Source: JANRIG01 sp033765235
GTDB lineage: Bacteria > Bacteroidota > Bacteroidia > Cytophagales > UBA9547
Reading direction: 5' to 3'
NCBI GenBank assembly: GCA_033765235.1
Contig: JANRIG010000027.1
Location: 47,682-111,681, forward strand
DNA length: 64,000 nt
This document shows, piece by piece, positions 23,401 through 28,797 of this stretch. The notes under the pieces were generated by a model. It saw nothing but the letters and a program-made list of their open reading frames with translations. It was not told where the DNA came from and did not search any database. Position 1 is the first letter of the stretch. Each line of letters starts with the position of its first letter. The translations under genes and the position numbers were made by a program.

Positions 23401-25257
23401 TTCGGGGTATGAGCGCAAGGTATCCAATGCCTGTTTATAAACTGGTCTTATGGTAGGTGTTTGCTTATGCAAGGCTACTCCATGCCAGTTTTCACGTCCG
23501 TTTTGTACATAAAATGCATGCGAGCCTCCTTCGTACAATGCCAATTTAGACCCTGATGATCTTGCCAAATTAGCATGGTTTCGGATAACACGGGCTAATG
23601 AATTATGGTTACCGTTTCCGGTTATTTGGTTTATATTCCACGGATGACCTAAATCTACTGATATGCCGGAGTTTACCTGGGCAGGAGTAGAGTTCCAAGA
23701 AAGTAAGTTACTGGTACCATTTAAAGGCGAATAATTTTCATCAACCCCAAAATACCAAGCAATGGAAAGGTAATCAAACTTTTGATTGTTTTGTTGATGC
23801 CATCGGATACGTGGTCCGAGTTGGTCATCGTTTACAGCTTGTCCTTCAAGTACTCTTCTGAAGCGGGCAGAGTCTGCACCATATTCTTCTTCAAAAGCAT
23901 CAAAAAGTTCTTTTTCTACTATTGCCATAGCTGTACGGTTATCACCCAATCCGTTTTGCAGAGCGTAGTTATTGATAAGGAAAAAAGAATTAAACCCCGG
24001 TGCATAGTTCCATGTGGCTTCATTACCTATTGCTAATAATACCTTAAGGTTAGGATCCAACTCGCGGTGAAACTGGCGAGCAAGCTCTTGCTTATAATTT
24101 AAGTCCACACATATAGCAGGATTTATCCATGCATCTGCTTTGAGCGTGTTACAAAGCTGTATCATATTTTCTATGGGCATGGGTTTGCCTACTAAGCCTT
24201 GTGTGCCTGTGCTCCAGTTAAAATAGCTTTGCTTTTTGCGCATGAGCCATGAGGTCTCGGTGCTAGATTCTGCACTATTAGTAGAAAAGCCAGGCATAAA
24301 ACGTAGTACTTTGAATGGACGAAGCCAGTTGAGGTAGGCAGGATTAAATATTTGGGTTTTAAAAAACTCGGGGTGTGCTGGGTTAATAAAGTTGGCATAT
24401 GAAGATGAATAAGGGTTTGCGGGCAAATAAGGCACAGCACCCGATGCCTTATTAGTACCATTGTAACCGCCTGAGTTTGCAGCTATATCCGGCATGATGA
24501 TAGACAACTCTCTGAGGTGATTAGGGGCAGGTTGACCTTGATGTAGTATGACTTGTATGCCCGGGTTGCCGCTGGTAGCAAGACTGTTGTCATATATATT
24601 GCCCCCTACTCCACCCGATACTGTGGTGACTACAATGCGGCAAAAGTGCACACCCGGAGTATTGTCTGATATAATACGGTCTGCATAGGTGCCCCCGCCT
24701 GACCATGATACCCCAAGAGCATTTACACCGTTCATAAGATTGTACTTGTTCACCCCTGAAGCTGTAATGGTACCGTAGCTGCCGGCAGTTTTTACTATAG
24801 CATCGCCACCTTGCCAGTTGATTTCAATATTACCGGCACCTTCCCAAAATACAAAATATTCGCCTGTAGGGTAAGGCACACGGTTATCTCGCAGGCAAAA
24901 TGTACCCATTGAGAAACTTCCGCTCATGTACACCCCTGAGCCATTGCGCACATTGGCAAGGTAGGTAGGCACACCTGCAGAGGGAAAACCTGTAGTGTCG
25001 TAAGGTATAGCATAATCCACACCGCACTCCCAGCCTCCACAGCCCGGTGTAGTGCCTACCCCAAATGTGTACCAAAACCCATTGGTTTTGAATACATCTT
25101 TGTACATCAAACTTGCTGCATAGTAGTTGGCATCGCCTGTATTTTGACCTACCTGCATGCACATACCGGACGTAGATTGTGCTTGGGATGAGTTGTGAAG
25201 TAGTATGGCAAATATTATTATCAAATATTTACTGAACAATATATAATAGTTTTTCAT
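8431..25257 (-). CDS. Giant secreted multidomain adhesin-like protein with T9SS type B C-terminal domain
   Basis: About 5608 residues. A signal peptide (MKNYYILFSKYLIIIFAIL, ending near SSQAQ) supports a start at 25257; an in-frame ATG at 25284 would add nine residues. Residues about 310-690 look like a divergent clan GH-A TIM barrel, with IGNE (Glu413) and LYEGG (Glu576) as possible acid/base and nucleophile. LamG/concanavalin-like domains lie at about 706-889, 1072-1266 and 2562-2802, each with an IDE or LDE plus V-x-[VI]-[WF]-N signature. Beyond that comes a long stalk of Ig/PKD-like modules with paired Cys and YCN/SYG motifs. The last 90 residues (NVITPN, VRIFNRYGVEVW, LPAGTYYYHI) match gliding-motility/CHU_C sorting domains. 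Predicted to be exported by the type IX system and surface-anchored or released, for attachment or glycan binding. Glycosidase activity is inference only. Confidence 0.9.
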   Translation of the reverse strand: MKNYYILFSKYLIIIFAILLHNSSQAQSTSGMCMQVGQNTGDANYYAASLMYKDVFKTNGFWYTFGVGTTPGCGGWECGVDYAIPYDTTGFPSAGVPTYLANVRNGSGVYMSGSFSMGTFCLRDNRVPYPTGEYFVFWEGAGNIEINWQGGDAIVKTAGSYGTITASGVNKYNLMNGVNALGVSWSGGGTYADRIISDNTPGVHFCRIVVTTVSGGVGGNIYDNSLATSGNPGIQVILHQGQPAPNHLRELSIIMPDIAANSGGYNGTNKASGAVPYLPANPYSSSYANFINPAHPEFFKTQIFNPAYLNWLRPFKVLRFMPGFSTNSAESSTETSWLMRKKQSYFNWSTGTQGLVGKPMPIENMIQLCNTLKADAWINPAICVDLNYKQELARQFHRELDPNLKVLLAIGNEATWNYAPGFNSFFLINNYALQNGLGDNRTAMAIVEKELFDAFEEEYGADSARFRRVLEGQAVNDDQLGPRIRWHQQNNQKFDYLSIAWYFGVDENYSPLNGTSNLLSWNSTPAQVNSGISVDLGHPWNINQITGNGNHNSLARVIRNHANLARSSGSKLALYEGGSHAFYVQNGRENWHGVALHKQTPTIRPVYKQALDTLRSYPEMEIAAHFLDFGGFNTNNNLNVESTSFGSTTSCMTDTTSGADRSLTRDFGTFTYRGTDKHQSWKELVANQPNPTICNPPTMSDTVAAGLAVRLDDTYNQYINANAAGTFDPLATSNYTMEVWVKPEKYNKTQDILAYSNAVNPTNVLRINNLNRIEWNLNNGATILTGYPIVTSKWYHIAAVKNGNALSLFINGTLAASGSASGSATTSRFTMGALNTSSVTNHLRGQIDEVRIWNTSISLVQLRNYMCKRVTGTHPNFANLTNYFQFNTINGTNLLDRRTGTANAGTLVNVVTTVTNLAHYVYSGAAIGDHSVNIYPGAWPSVSLSYTNIVGNDVFSVSNLGQGNPHGVHIYAVNQAPTLRTPPAYYTTIAGKYYGVFVANGTNPPYDVTYSWQGNPAASNNPNWNRLVRRDDGSDASWGHGGARIDAIQRVLILSCKEKSRSEYILGVRQNNAVNRTGSGRAMSFTDADGVLYNYKRANNYTISFWAKCYNTSGDEGGTVVRFFNGTQYNDIGYGIGTNGSNIGVRNNDITVENAQLGNVYSGYNQWSHYAITRTGSLMNLFINGFPATSGEMLRDTAFNEMHIAGRNNFYSDEFDGALDELSVWNTPLSITEIRQLMCKKITTSHPKYCNLDLYFNFDEGAGNILENRLGEGDLVFSGQYQWTTSGAALGNESAYNYNSQYGGNLPHPDGDFGNVFTNYLNSNRYYGTQIYRVDGNPEGAGLPGGVTAYDSTRYWGIYAIPAKTWNSPYHNLIYTYNYGLNTKINIPLENTLVPIVRPTNEYPNWTRPVYAFDYPNDKVTVFPTGFSITGINTGSDYVTCVGHGVPVGQCIAATYYTDATAITGLTPNTDQLTLIAIDANTFYVRDQYALGGCSGGNGRDIQGTIPAGNHVMVRLTQSNGTTNANQVNEILMGASTVAAFNFNNLPPGSIAGITGKSVVCQGETGLIYRVTPPLPTNTTYYKWYSSPGLATNLSGRDTVVVNVLATAPSTQYLTVVGFNNIGQSAPRILTINVQATGALSADIQGVLNICQGSTSVYSISGVSPTPLSYIWSVTGSATITGPNNGLSANISFLTSTITSAAISVYGQYSCGLSLINSLNVTNNRAPNITLPVVGDSLCAISSLQNLYIKIYGSESGVTYEARYLGNTIVSAAGMGSTLTLPFPKTTLGISFTASPITIRATSVGCTPVNLTQTAPLLHSTTLTNAQLSPTWLGPALTCYNGNGVPSFIATLTGAVIGVNYAAMFKYFDINGSQNPFEYKIGPETRALTNPMPLEVDFSSFPYWISLNNPNTISGYATSPACPTQKLLTDYHFVPTRARGVTLPSRITGPGQGLRPPGDNDYDICGGQVATYYTTSNGGSYNAFHNNIINLNFTNGNTDITYSVVSGANTIAVNDVIYITQNGVDPNGLPNGANFQNWTPYFVTNVAGSTIRLGTQRGGGNVTPNFTATNIRAWRPVTVDIAPNQNTITISTAKWGAHNLKLYSQVRFRYAYRTPNLNSGGGGDLCVELEHANNGGNNCNNDTWYYVTNINGDNIQLSVYDDGIWGVNKSQPFFMGRGTITYNTGSNQIIGFATDFQNQVFPGYIIRDIQDRIIGTVASVPNAYTINLTGNAALNSGGYVRYSSNNYIEFGGTSGESVVLEVDDNANANGYSWSITPPNAVTNIAAADGAGGGAYNAAAGTFIGGNSLSNTATYGATAGSNYKNGITVTFNPNFSGNIYIEVSSSNNCGPSNQSYDYATPGYERTRVLVNVQSPIPSPPGSLLFTDIPYCQNSSSTNFSTYSDNAAGGYQWQLLNAGSSSINPSAAGSCYGGGNPCAWSRVSTVLGVKAEPGGGWVDNAPPCNTALPGRPCNSGASAEVTWANGFSGVATIRVRTYGCGDFHNNMLASSWTYANVTIGGKNTVVQPGISGPTAVCQGTPTSLFTTPAGQPKYFIRTPGAIGDILPGMIAYYPFNTSSAANQSISPWSLGGLINGTLQNGASYGFDLGGNAGGALSLTGGNQHVLVPTNSSMEFENEDFTLAAWIRYTPESGGANRHIMRKGDNYFLMLTGPDADKRLSFNTQVMSPCCPGTTVTISGAIPTNTWIHVAAVVRYDPTMPTGYGGGYQITGYINGILSGVNTIPSANINESNGTSFMIGVNWNENMRGGIDEVMVFNKALSSSEVSGIHSLNAVKIVDNTDYIGEINTQNGLLTWVSTFVGPATVVVGSDQCGGIGLSSQQVFVYPRTTILGVTASDPIGCSALATGNISITVAGVPSTMAGSLFNVSWNGDLISEGTASISGIGVINFTSGLLSGTSVTGVYAWQMGSTCYATPQPFAYNYVMGGVVQANSTLGVNVNGVNPICQGNNSGVDVPGAQNGVSYYAMIGANTVSGLRVGTGSTLTLTIPSNFVSTPGVNTVRVIAFTSGCPQVTLAGIGLITVNGVSTSGTLAGNALAVCAGNTTQITLTGFNGIVNFESSNDGVTYSFVGNGTGTPRIFNTAALTQNTWYRAVVQNTPCSTVVSNILVVTVTSAPTVPGFVYAPICASAGTGAVTTLSGSFNGTYVTTAPGAQITVNATNGTVTVVAGNTLSGIYWIRHVIPASGGCASVAGYAAITITGIPLTPVISYGVSPYCNNNNIGLTSAVNTTAGTQYFASAGAAVGISTGIISSGAATGIYTITAFNAGAVTCSATSVSGTAVLTITALPATPNFNYGGPICPITSIVGVTTVSGLFAGTYSTTAPGSVFTINASTGTITLASATVSGTYWINHVIPASGGCAAVTGSSSVIITTSPPNPIISYGASPYCNNNNIGLVSGVNTTAGTLYYGTAGITVAVNTGVVSSGAAGGVYTVTAYNIGSGACSATSATGIAIVTITSLPTAPVFNYGAGPYCANSAPISVITTSGIFNGAWVTTAPGSAVTLNSSGTITISANTVSGTYWINHIIAAAGGCTSIVGANSVTVTPLPAVPIFNYGATPFCANVPSVPVTVISGVTGGTFNTTATGFSVNGSTGNITGINTSLSGSFIVNYTIPASGGCPAVFSISGITFNAAPAAGVASGTGASICYGTTATLTLSGHAGTIAGWQYSTDGGSTWTFNAVTSPTYTSVTLSGATIFNAVVGNGVCANVTSAGHTINVTPQSSAGTITPTIQTPCVGSPANFTAAASTGTVVWEVSTVAGMWSTIPGTAISASYTLNNGIDYFFRIGATNGAGCFTNFSNIATATGLVCAVSANATSTGTNVCLSTASSTGITFTDLSTTPTTILGRVWYVYQNGSLINTVGFGITPSGYNISFTFPVSGPIAVVLSVVGTGAATNSITITGLVDDMSLAGTISSVSPNPLCYDFTANLSVASTRGTATWLTSNDGSTWVNTGVTTSTYAQSNRIANSYYAISAVNGVCPVVTSTSAFVVTVRGQSVGGTVSSNTPLPVCENTTANLTVSGQLGTLQWENSPDNSAWTAVSGATTPGIATINIPLAGYYYRIVAANGAGCTPANSPSLLVTAQSCGVVSSFTGLPNPICLISASATGVSFTDASSAVSTIIGRMWDFGTGATPATANIGLTSSGYNINVTYNTSGTKTVTLTVIGVGGVTTVYTQNITIDDPSLAGSVSVTTNPICYNTAASLTLAGERGTVSWIASADNITYSATGSSGTSYTSANLTSNNYYGVIVSNASCPAVTITGTMVTVIGESISGTVSSTSTLPICSNSPAALQVTGSQGNIQWEQSPDGSVWSAISGANTATYNTPNLTTDTYYRVSVVSGAGCSTVSSGFQLITTTLCGLTAQITPDINPICLSAATGTGITFTDNSSSVSTILGRMWDFGFGASPATASVGITTSGYSIPVTYNTAGVFSVSLTVIGVSTTNIQTINVTITSPSIGGSVSGPTSGICNTSGIATLNLTGNNGAIQWQDSPDGSTWSNMSGETSSTLNIAAGLTADRYYQAVVTNGICAAQSSSLFVVTVLSASSGGTAILLGSSTVCIGNTYNLSLTGTIIGSILGWERSAPGNTSYLGILSTVGFTSYTPNFSEVTGTEYYRAVVQNGVGCISQNSAEVQINGTPCTVSATIAASPATLCLSTATSTGVMLTLTGTSAGPIIGYTISGTDIAVPFIYNTSATLTVVGPITFSTPGTKTIDVRVLAAGNNQNFASTSVTVEPFNNAGTPIVAATIICQGQTAQLNTTGATQGTITYQLWDGFAYNDIVGNTYANVQTSNSPYQFRAKASGGTCPDVFSNAVNVNVQQQAAITSVSQPSALGNYCLGAVVTGLSATYTPTSATGFFISSGPISVATNGNFTATVTVPSQNITFTIPGVNGCAGVSGSTSISVNVNPAIDFAYARDNYCKNYDPEGDGTYVSATNIVGAGTFSADANLSLTDPNLGTINLSASNIGTWNVTFTGSPISGCPANTISKSITIKPNPTVTGVIEYPDAGYGNGYYCSTDFATRTPNAPTVPFGYTGSFISTNILVNAANGTITPSSAASPGFKNINYVVAPDGCNPYSYPAVVSITGALSADAININYLGEPCIGYNESVSPVTTILGYAAGVGRYLTNKPDDLKFVVGAEGVINVAQSKPGSYSIIYTVPGFGGCDPFSKTTNITLHQKPSAKPTLSYGGKTLGGMFCNNYALQPDQADELEGKNATFTGTGGIEAYLNANTGQIDLNKAPYGNFVTPKVYIVSYVMPVKGACPAEDFVSNEFTITLTSAFAGKSAIVGGTAEKCEGDNISLELAESKGFIQWEVSTTDTLETSFTALSDKNATGPNSTQLTYGPLSQSVYLRAYMTLPDSVAYCNGVYDFAKTAAIKVNLAKKPVAGTVWVNPNSAEKIKEICLEDFAVLTLSGYSGTITWYYSSEETLDVLKDTVQNANAAKWKKIVDPNVSADIKTPIVSTPILSGYDNKVFVGAVVNGLNGCATATAYTKLVLVKRCDQNDDIPNVITPNTNAGGDPNSVWNIQKLRLTEKAEVRIFNRYGVEVWFSRGDAITNGKMWTGDGLPAGTYYYHINKNDNSPEPVLTGFVTVIK
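11650..13800 (-). repeat. About 275-residue PKD-Ig-Ig super-repeat within the giant adhesin
   Basis: Three degenerate copies of a unit about 817-828 bp long are visible. Each begins with a PKD-like module (PICLS...TG[VI][ST]FTD...ILGR[MV]W) and continues with two Ig-like modules (NGAIQW-type and STW-type strands). Equivalent AATG positions at 12064, 12881 and 13709 give the spacing. Copies are clearly related but far from identical at DNA level. Confidence 0.7.
14500..15630 (-). repeat. About 172-residue two-module Ig-like repeat within the giant adhesin
   Basis: Two well-conserved copies plus partial flanking modules. ISYGxSPYCNNNNIGL recurs with a 516-bp shift (reverse-complement CAATA positions 15044 and 15560). 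SGTYWINHxIPASGGC alternates with it. Each repeat pairs one YCNNNN module with one SGTYW module. Confidence 0.7.
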
Positions 25258-25813
25258 AGATTTTCTCAAATATGTGAATTGCACATTAAATGGTACGGAG
25301 ATATGACGTAATTGTTAATAGTCATTGAATATGATAAAGCAATAAATTACGCTTTAGTGCACAAAAATAATAAAAAAAATAATATTAAATACTAATATAG
25401 TAATATTTTTGATGAGATAATAAATAAATATGGCATTTTATATCAAAGAGTCATATTTGGATGCTTATGCGTAACATATATATATAATATTTAAGATAAC
25501 CTATTATTTTTGAACAAAATAACTAGTGATTAAACCGATAAATATCATGATTGTAAGTACAGATTAATAGTAATAAAAAGTAAAATAATGTAATTAAAAA
25601 TACATTAATATAATTATACAATTTTTATTAAATCAACTATTGAATAATTACCATATGGCTGATTGTTAGAGTTATTCCTATTAAATATTAATATCTGAGC
25701 TACATAGCGTTCAAAAAAAAAATACGTATAAATATCATTGAATAAATTAATAATTACTTAGTATTTGTAGAAATAATTTTCAAATATGTTAACTTGCTGT
25801 TTGAAATAAAAAT
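25258..25813. other. AT-rich divergent intergenic region, no gene seen
   Basis: About 556 bp between the adhesin start and queD. By eye it is only about one fifth G+C, with TA runs such as the stretch near 25470-25485. No credible ORF, tRNA or strong hairpin is visible. It should hold the promoter of the adhesin on the reverse strand and that of queD-smpB on the forward strand, but no convincing TAnnTTTG pair was found. Confidence 0.5.
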
Positions 25814-26221
25814 ATGAAATCTACGGTTTGCAGGAAAGAGCGATTTAATGCTGCTCACAGGCTTTACAACCCAGTTTGGTCAAAAGATGAAAATGATAAT
25901 TTTTATGGCAAATGTGCCAATGAATACTACCATGGTCATAATTATGAGCTGATAGTAAAAGTAACGGGGACTATTGATGAAAACACAGGATATGTGATAG
26001 ACATGAAGTATCTGAGTGATATTATTAAATCTCAAATAATAGAAAAATTTGACCACAAAAATCTTAATATTCAGGTTGATGAATTTAAAACTCTTATACC
26101 TACTGCCGAAAATATTGCTGTGATATGCTACAATTTGCTAAAAAATACATTAGGTGCAGATTATGAAATAAAAATAGTATTGTATGAGACCGAGCGCAAT
26201 TTTATAGAATATCCTGTATGA
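25814..26221 (+). CDS. queD: 6-carboxytetrahydropterin synthase (QueD / PTPS family)
   Basis: A 135-residue pterin synthase acting early in queuosine (7-deazaguanine) synthesis from dihydroneopterin triphosphate. The zinc ligands are His15 (FNAAHRL) and His40 and His42 (YHGHNYEL). The catalytic Cys is Cys34 in YGKCAN. The substrate-binding FDHKNLN and the C-terminal YETERNF glutamate are present. The family also includes eukaryote-like 6-pyruvoyl-tetrahydropterin synthases, which cannot be strictly excluded. It overlaps smpB by 4 bp. Confidence 0.88.
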   Translation: MKSTVCRKERFNAAHRLYNPVWSKDENDNFYGKCANEYYHGHNYELIVKVTGTIDENTGYVIDMKYLSDIIKSQIIEKFDHKNLNIQVDEFKTLIPTAENIAVICYNLLKNTLGADYEIKIVLYETERNFIEYPV

Positions 26222-26682
26222 GCATAGAGAAAGAAAAAATACAAAAAACCATAGAAATAAGAAATAAAAAGGCAGGTTTTGAATATCATTTTATAGATAC
26301 ATTTACTGCAGGAGTAGTGCTCACAGGCACAGAGATAAAATCTATTCGGCTGCAAGAGGCTAACTTACAAGATGCCTATTGCTACTTGTCGAGCAATGAG
26401 GTATATATAAAAAATTTGCACATTGCACCCTATGAAAATGGTACCTATCTCAACCATGACCCTGTGCGCGAACGCAAACTTCTGCTTACTAAAACCGAGA
26501 TAAAAAAAATATCCAAAAAGCTTGACGAGCAGGGTATTACCCTCATACCCACCAAGCTATTTATAAACCAAAAAGGATTTGCCAAAATTGAATTGGCTAC
26601 CGCAAAAGGCAAAAAACTATACGATAAAAGGGAAGACATAAAAGTGCGAGATTTACAACGAGAAACTGGAAGAAAGTATTAA
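26218..26682 (+). CDS. smpB: SsrA-binding protein SmpB
   Basis: An RNA-binding partner of tmRNA in trans-translation, rescuing stalled ribosomes. The family core is present: NKKAGFEYHFIDTFTAG, then GTEIKSIRLQEANLQDAYC, then NLHIAPYE and the basic C-terminal tail with KKLYDKREDIK. At 154 residues it has the usual length. The start ATG overlaps the queD stop (ATGA), implying coupled translation. The tmRNA gene itself is not in this window. Confidence 0.96.
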   Translation: MSIEKEKIQKTIEIRNKKAGFEYHFIDTFTAGVVLTGTEIKSIRLQEANLQDAYCYLSSNEVYIKNLHIAPYENGTYLNHDPVRERKLLLTKTEIKKISKKLDEQGITLIPTKLFINQKGFAKIELATAKGKKLYDKREDIKVRDLQRETGRKY

Positions 26683-26788
26683 CTGATCCCCAATAATTGT
26701 TTAATAAATACCACATCAATGTAATATAATTACACGATGTATAACTTAATTACTAAAAAAATATTTTCCATATCCATTTTATATTCCT

Positions 26789-26796
26789 ACATTTGT
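26789..26796 (+). promoter_or_regulatory. Candidate -7 box upstream of the outer-membrane barrel gene
   Basis: TACATTTG fits TAnnTTTG exactly and lies 25 bp before the start codon. The -33 position carries only a TTTCC-like sequence rather than TTTG, so the call rests on the -7 box and its spacing. Confidence 0.4.
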
Positions 26797-26821
26797 GGGT
26801 GAGCGTCCAATTAAGACTTAG

Positions 26822-27925
26822 ATGATGAAATATAAGATACTATTTGCATTAGTAATATTTGCCATTTTTAGCAAGGAAAGCTATAGTCAAACCACGCAAG
26901 GTCGTAAACTATATGCAGGTGCCACCAAATCGCGCACATCCGGTGCTGTGCCTATATCGCGCAAAATAGCTTATAAATGGACTTGGATGGGTGGCTTAGG
27001 CTATACGGTATATTATGGGCAACTTGCCAAACCTCTCAAAAGCGCGACAGACTTTGGCGGCATTAGTGACCTTAATATTTTTATAGGACTCAGGTACAGA
27101 ATTAACTCAAGAATTATGATTGGAGGCTCCATAAGATATCTGCAAATGTCGGGCTCTGACAAAGGAGGCGATAAACCACTCGCCGAAGGTGGTGCAGGCA
27201 GATATGAGCGTAACCTAAGTTTCACTACCACCGGACCTGAAATACAGATTTTCGGAGAGTTTGATATACTACCTGTCATCAGTAGATGGATGGGCGATAA
27301 GGTAGATCAATACAACCGCCGAAACCCTATTTTGCCATATGTGCAAGGTGGAATTGGCTTATTCTTATTCACCCCCAAAGCTACCTTAGATGGCACCACT
27401 TATAATTTAAGGGAATTAAAAACAGATGATTATAAGGCTGCTAATGGGGCATACTCCTCATTTACCCCAATAATCAGCTATGGTGTGGGGGTGCGTATCA
27501 AGCTCATTGAGTTTCTCGACTTGGGCATAGATGCCACCGTTAACAAAACATTTACAGATTATTTAGACGATGTAAAGGGTGGCACTCGATACTACATATC
27601 CGATGACTCTAAGACCAATGGCAGCTATAATGTCAATACTAACCAATGGACTATTACTGATTATCAATACTACAAATCCAATGCTTCAAAAGATGAGTTG
27701 CTATCCAACCGTAGTTCAGAACTTACTAATGCAGATGGTACACAGGTAGGGCGTGCTTCTGCCAATGCTCTCAGATCGGGTGTAAAAGACATTACAGATA
27801 CATATTTTATGCTTAATTTTAGGATAGACTACACTTTGTCGCATGTGTTTATGTTTCACAACCCACAGCACAGGCACTTTAGCAAAGGCAAAGGTACCAA
27901 GCACCACCACTTTAAGAGAAGATAA
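26822..27925 (+). CDS. Outer-membrane beta-barrel protein (DUF6089-like)
   Basis: A 367-residue exported protein. Its signal peptide is MMKYKILFALVIFAIFSKES, ending near YSQT. The body alternates aromatic and polar residues (GGLGYTVYYGQLAKP, IFIGLRYRINSRIMIGGSIRYL, PYVQGGIGLFLF, ISYGVGVRIKLIEFLDLGI), as expected for strands of a porin-like barrel of the DUF6089/opacity type. No function is known for this family. The C-terminus is unusually rich in His, Lys and Arg (HNPQHRHFSKGKGTKHHHFKRR region) and lacks the usual terminal aromatic residue. The second ATG at 26825 is an alternative start. It overlaps the convergent glycosyltransferase gene by 14 bp. Confidence 0.7.
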   Translation: MMKYKILFALVIFAIFSKESYSQTTQGRKLYAGATKSRTSGAVPISRKIAYKWTWMGGLGYTVYYGQLAKPLKSATDFGGISDLNIFIGLRYRINSRIMIGGSIRYLQMSGSDKGGDKPLAEGGAGRYERNLSFTTTGPEIQIFGEFDILPVISRWMGDKVDQYNRRNPILPYVQGGIGLFLFTPKATLDGTTYNLRELKTDDYKAANGAYSSFTPIISYGVGVRIKLIEFLDLGIDATVNKTFTDYLDDVKGGTRYYISDDSKTNGSYNVNTNQWTITDYQYYKSNASKDELLSNRSSELTNADGTQVGRASANALRSGVKDITDTYFMLNFRIDYTLSHVFMFHNPQHRHFSKGKGTKHHHFKRR

Positions 27926-28655
27926 AAAACTGCTTCAATTTTATTAGTTTTTTGAGTAAAATAGTAAAAAAGTAAGGCTTTAGTTCGTTTATACTCCATG
28001 CTTGCTTATCTTCATGATAGGCTAATATTCTATTTTTCACATCTTTATTGCTCATGCCTCCCGTTTGCATTTTTACCAATACCATCGATATATAATATGC
28101 AGAAGCACCCCCTTTATACAAAAACCTAAGCATCAATTCATAATCGGCCGATAATCTGAAATATGTATTAAATAGTCCATGATTATTATATAAACTTCTT
28201 TTACAAAAAAAGGCAGGATGCGGAGGCATCCATCCCCACAAAAAGTTATTTTTATTATATTTACCTGATGTCCAATGCCTCAACACCTTGTTTGCCTGTA
28301 TGTATTGCAAATCGCCATATACACAATCTGCCTCAGATGCCTTAAAAGCAGCAGATACTTGTGTGAGCACATCTTGATCAGCAAATATATCGTCGGAATT
28401 AAGGATAGCTACTATATCGCCTGTGCACAGAGCTATGCCCTTGTTCATAGCATGGTACACTCCCCCATCAGGTTCTGAGAGGTATTTATTGATTACATTT
28501 TGGTATTTATTAATAATGTCTAAAGTGCCATCTGTGGAACATCCGTCTATTATGATATATTCAATATCTTGATAATGCTGGCTTATGACCGACTGAATGG
28601 TACGCTCTAAGGTAAGTACGCTATTGTAGCACACCGTAATGACAGATATTTTCAC
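27912..28655 (-). CDS. Glycosyltransferase family 2
   Basis: A 247-residue GT-A fold enzyme. The N-terminal nucleotide-sugar site is ISVITVCYNSVLTLERTI, with Asp37 in IIIDGCSTDGT. The metal-binding DxD-like motif is NSDD at residues 86-89, preceded by GVYHAMNKGIALCTGD. This pattern is typical of the WcaA-like branch that transfers sugars during surface polysaccharide synthesis. Donor and acceptor cannot be inferred. The adjacent divergent gene encodes an RmlD-like sugar-nucleotide reductase, which fits a role in surface glycan formation. Confidence 0.88.
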   Translation of the reverse strand: MKISVITVCYNSVLTLERTIQSVISQHYQDIEYIIIDGCSTDGTLDIINKYQNVINKYLSEPDGGVYHAMNKGIALCTGDIVAILNSDDIFADQDVLTQVSAAFKASEADCVYGDLQYIQANKVLRHWTSGKYNKNNFLWGWMPPHPAFFCKRSLYNNHGLFNTYFRLSADYELMLRFLYKGGASAYYISMVLVKMQTGGMSNKDVKNRILAYHEDKQAWSINELKPYFFTILLKKLIKLKQFFIFS

Positions 28656-28737
28656 ATGGCAATATTAATAATATTTATCTGCAGTATTGCATGATACGTG
28701 AATAGACAAGATGAAACGGTTATTAAATATTATCCGA

Positions 28738-28764
28738 TTGATAAAAATTCTTTTTCTATTTTTG
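28738..28764 (+). promoter_or_regulatory. Promoter of the RmlD-like reductase gene
   Basis: TTG at 28738-28740 and TATTTTTG at 28757-28764 form a -33/-7 pair of the Bacteroidota type, although the 16-bp spacing is slightly short. The expected transcript start near 28771 would lie inside the longest open frame, which supports the downstream start proposed for the gene. Confidence 0.5.
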
Positions 28765-28797
28765 CATGTCAAAATAATAAAAATAATCAGCACACCT

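Noticed and set aside
8639..24461. Many open frames of 60-120 codons on both strands inside the giant adhesin gene, for example 11687-11962, 15950-16315 and 22870-23220
   Set aside because: They are out-of-frame shadows of a long low-complexity, Thr/Gly/Val-rich coding sequence. None has a credible domain, promoter or start context.
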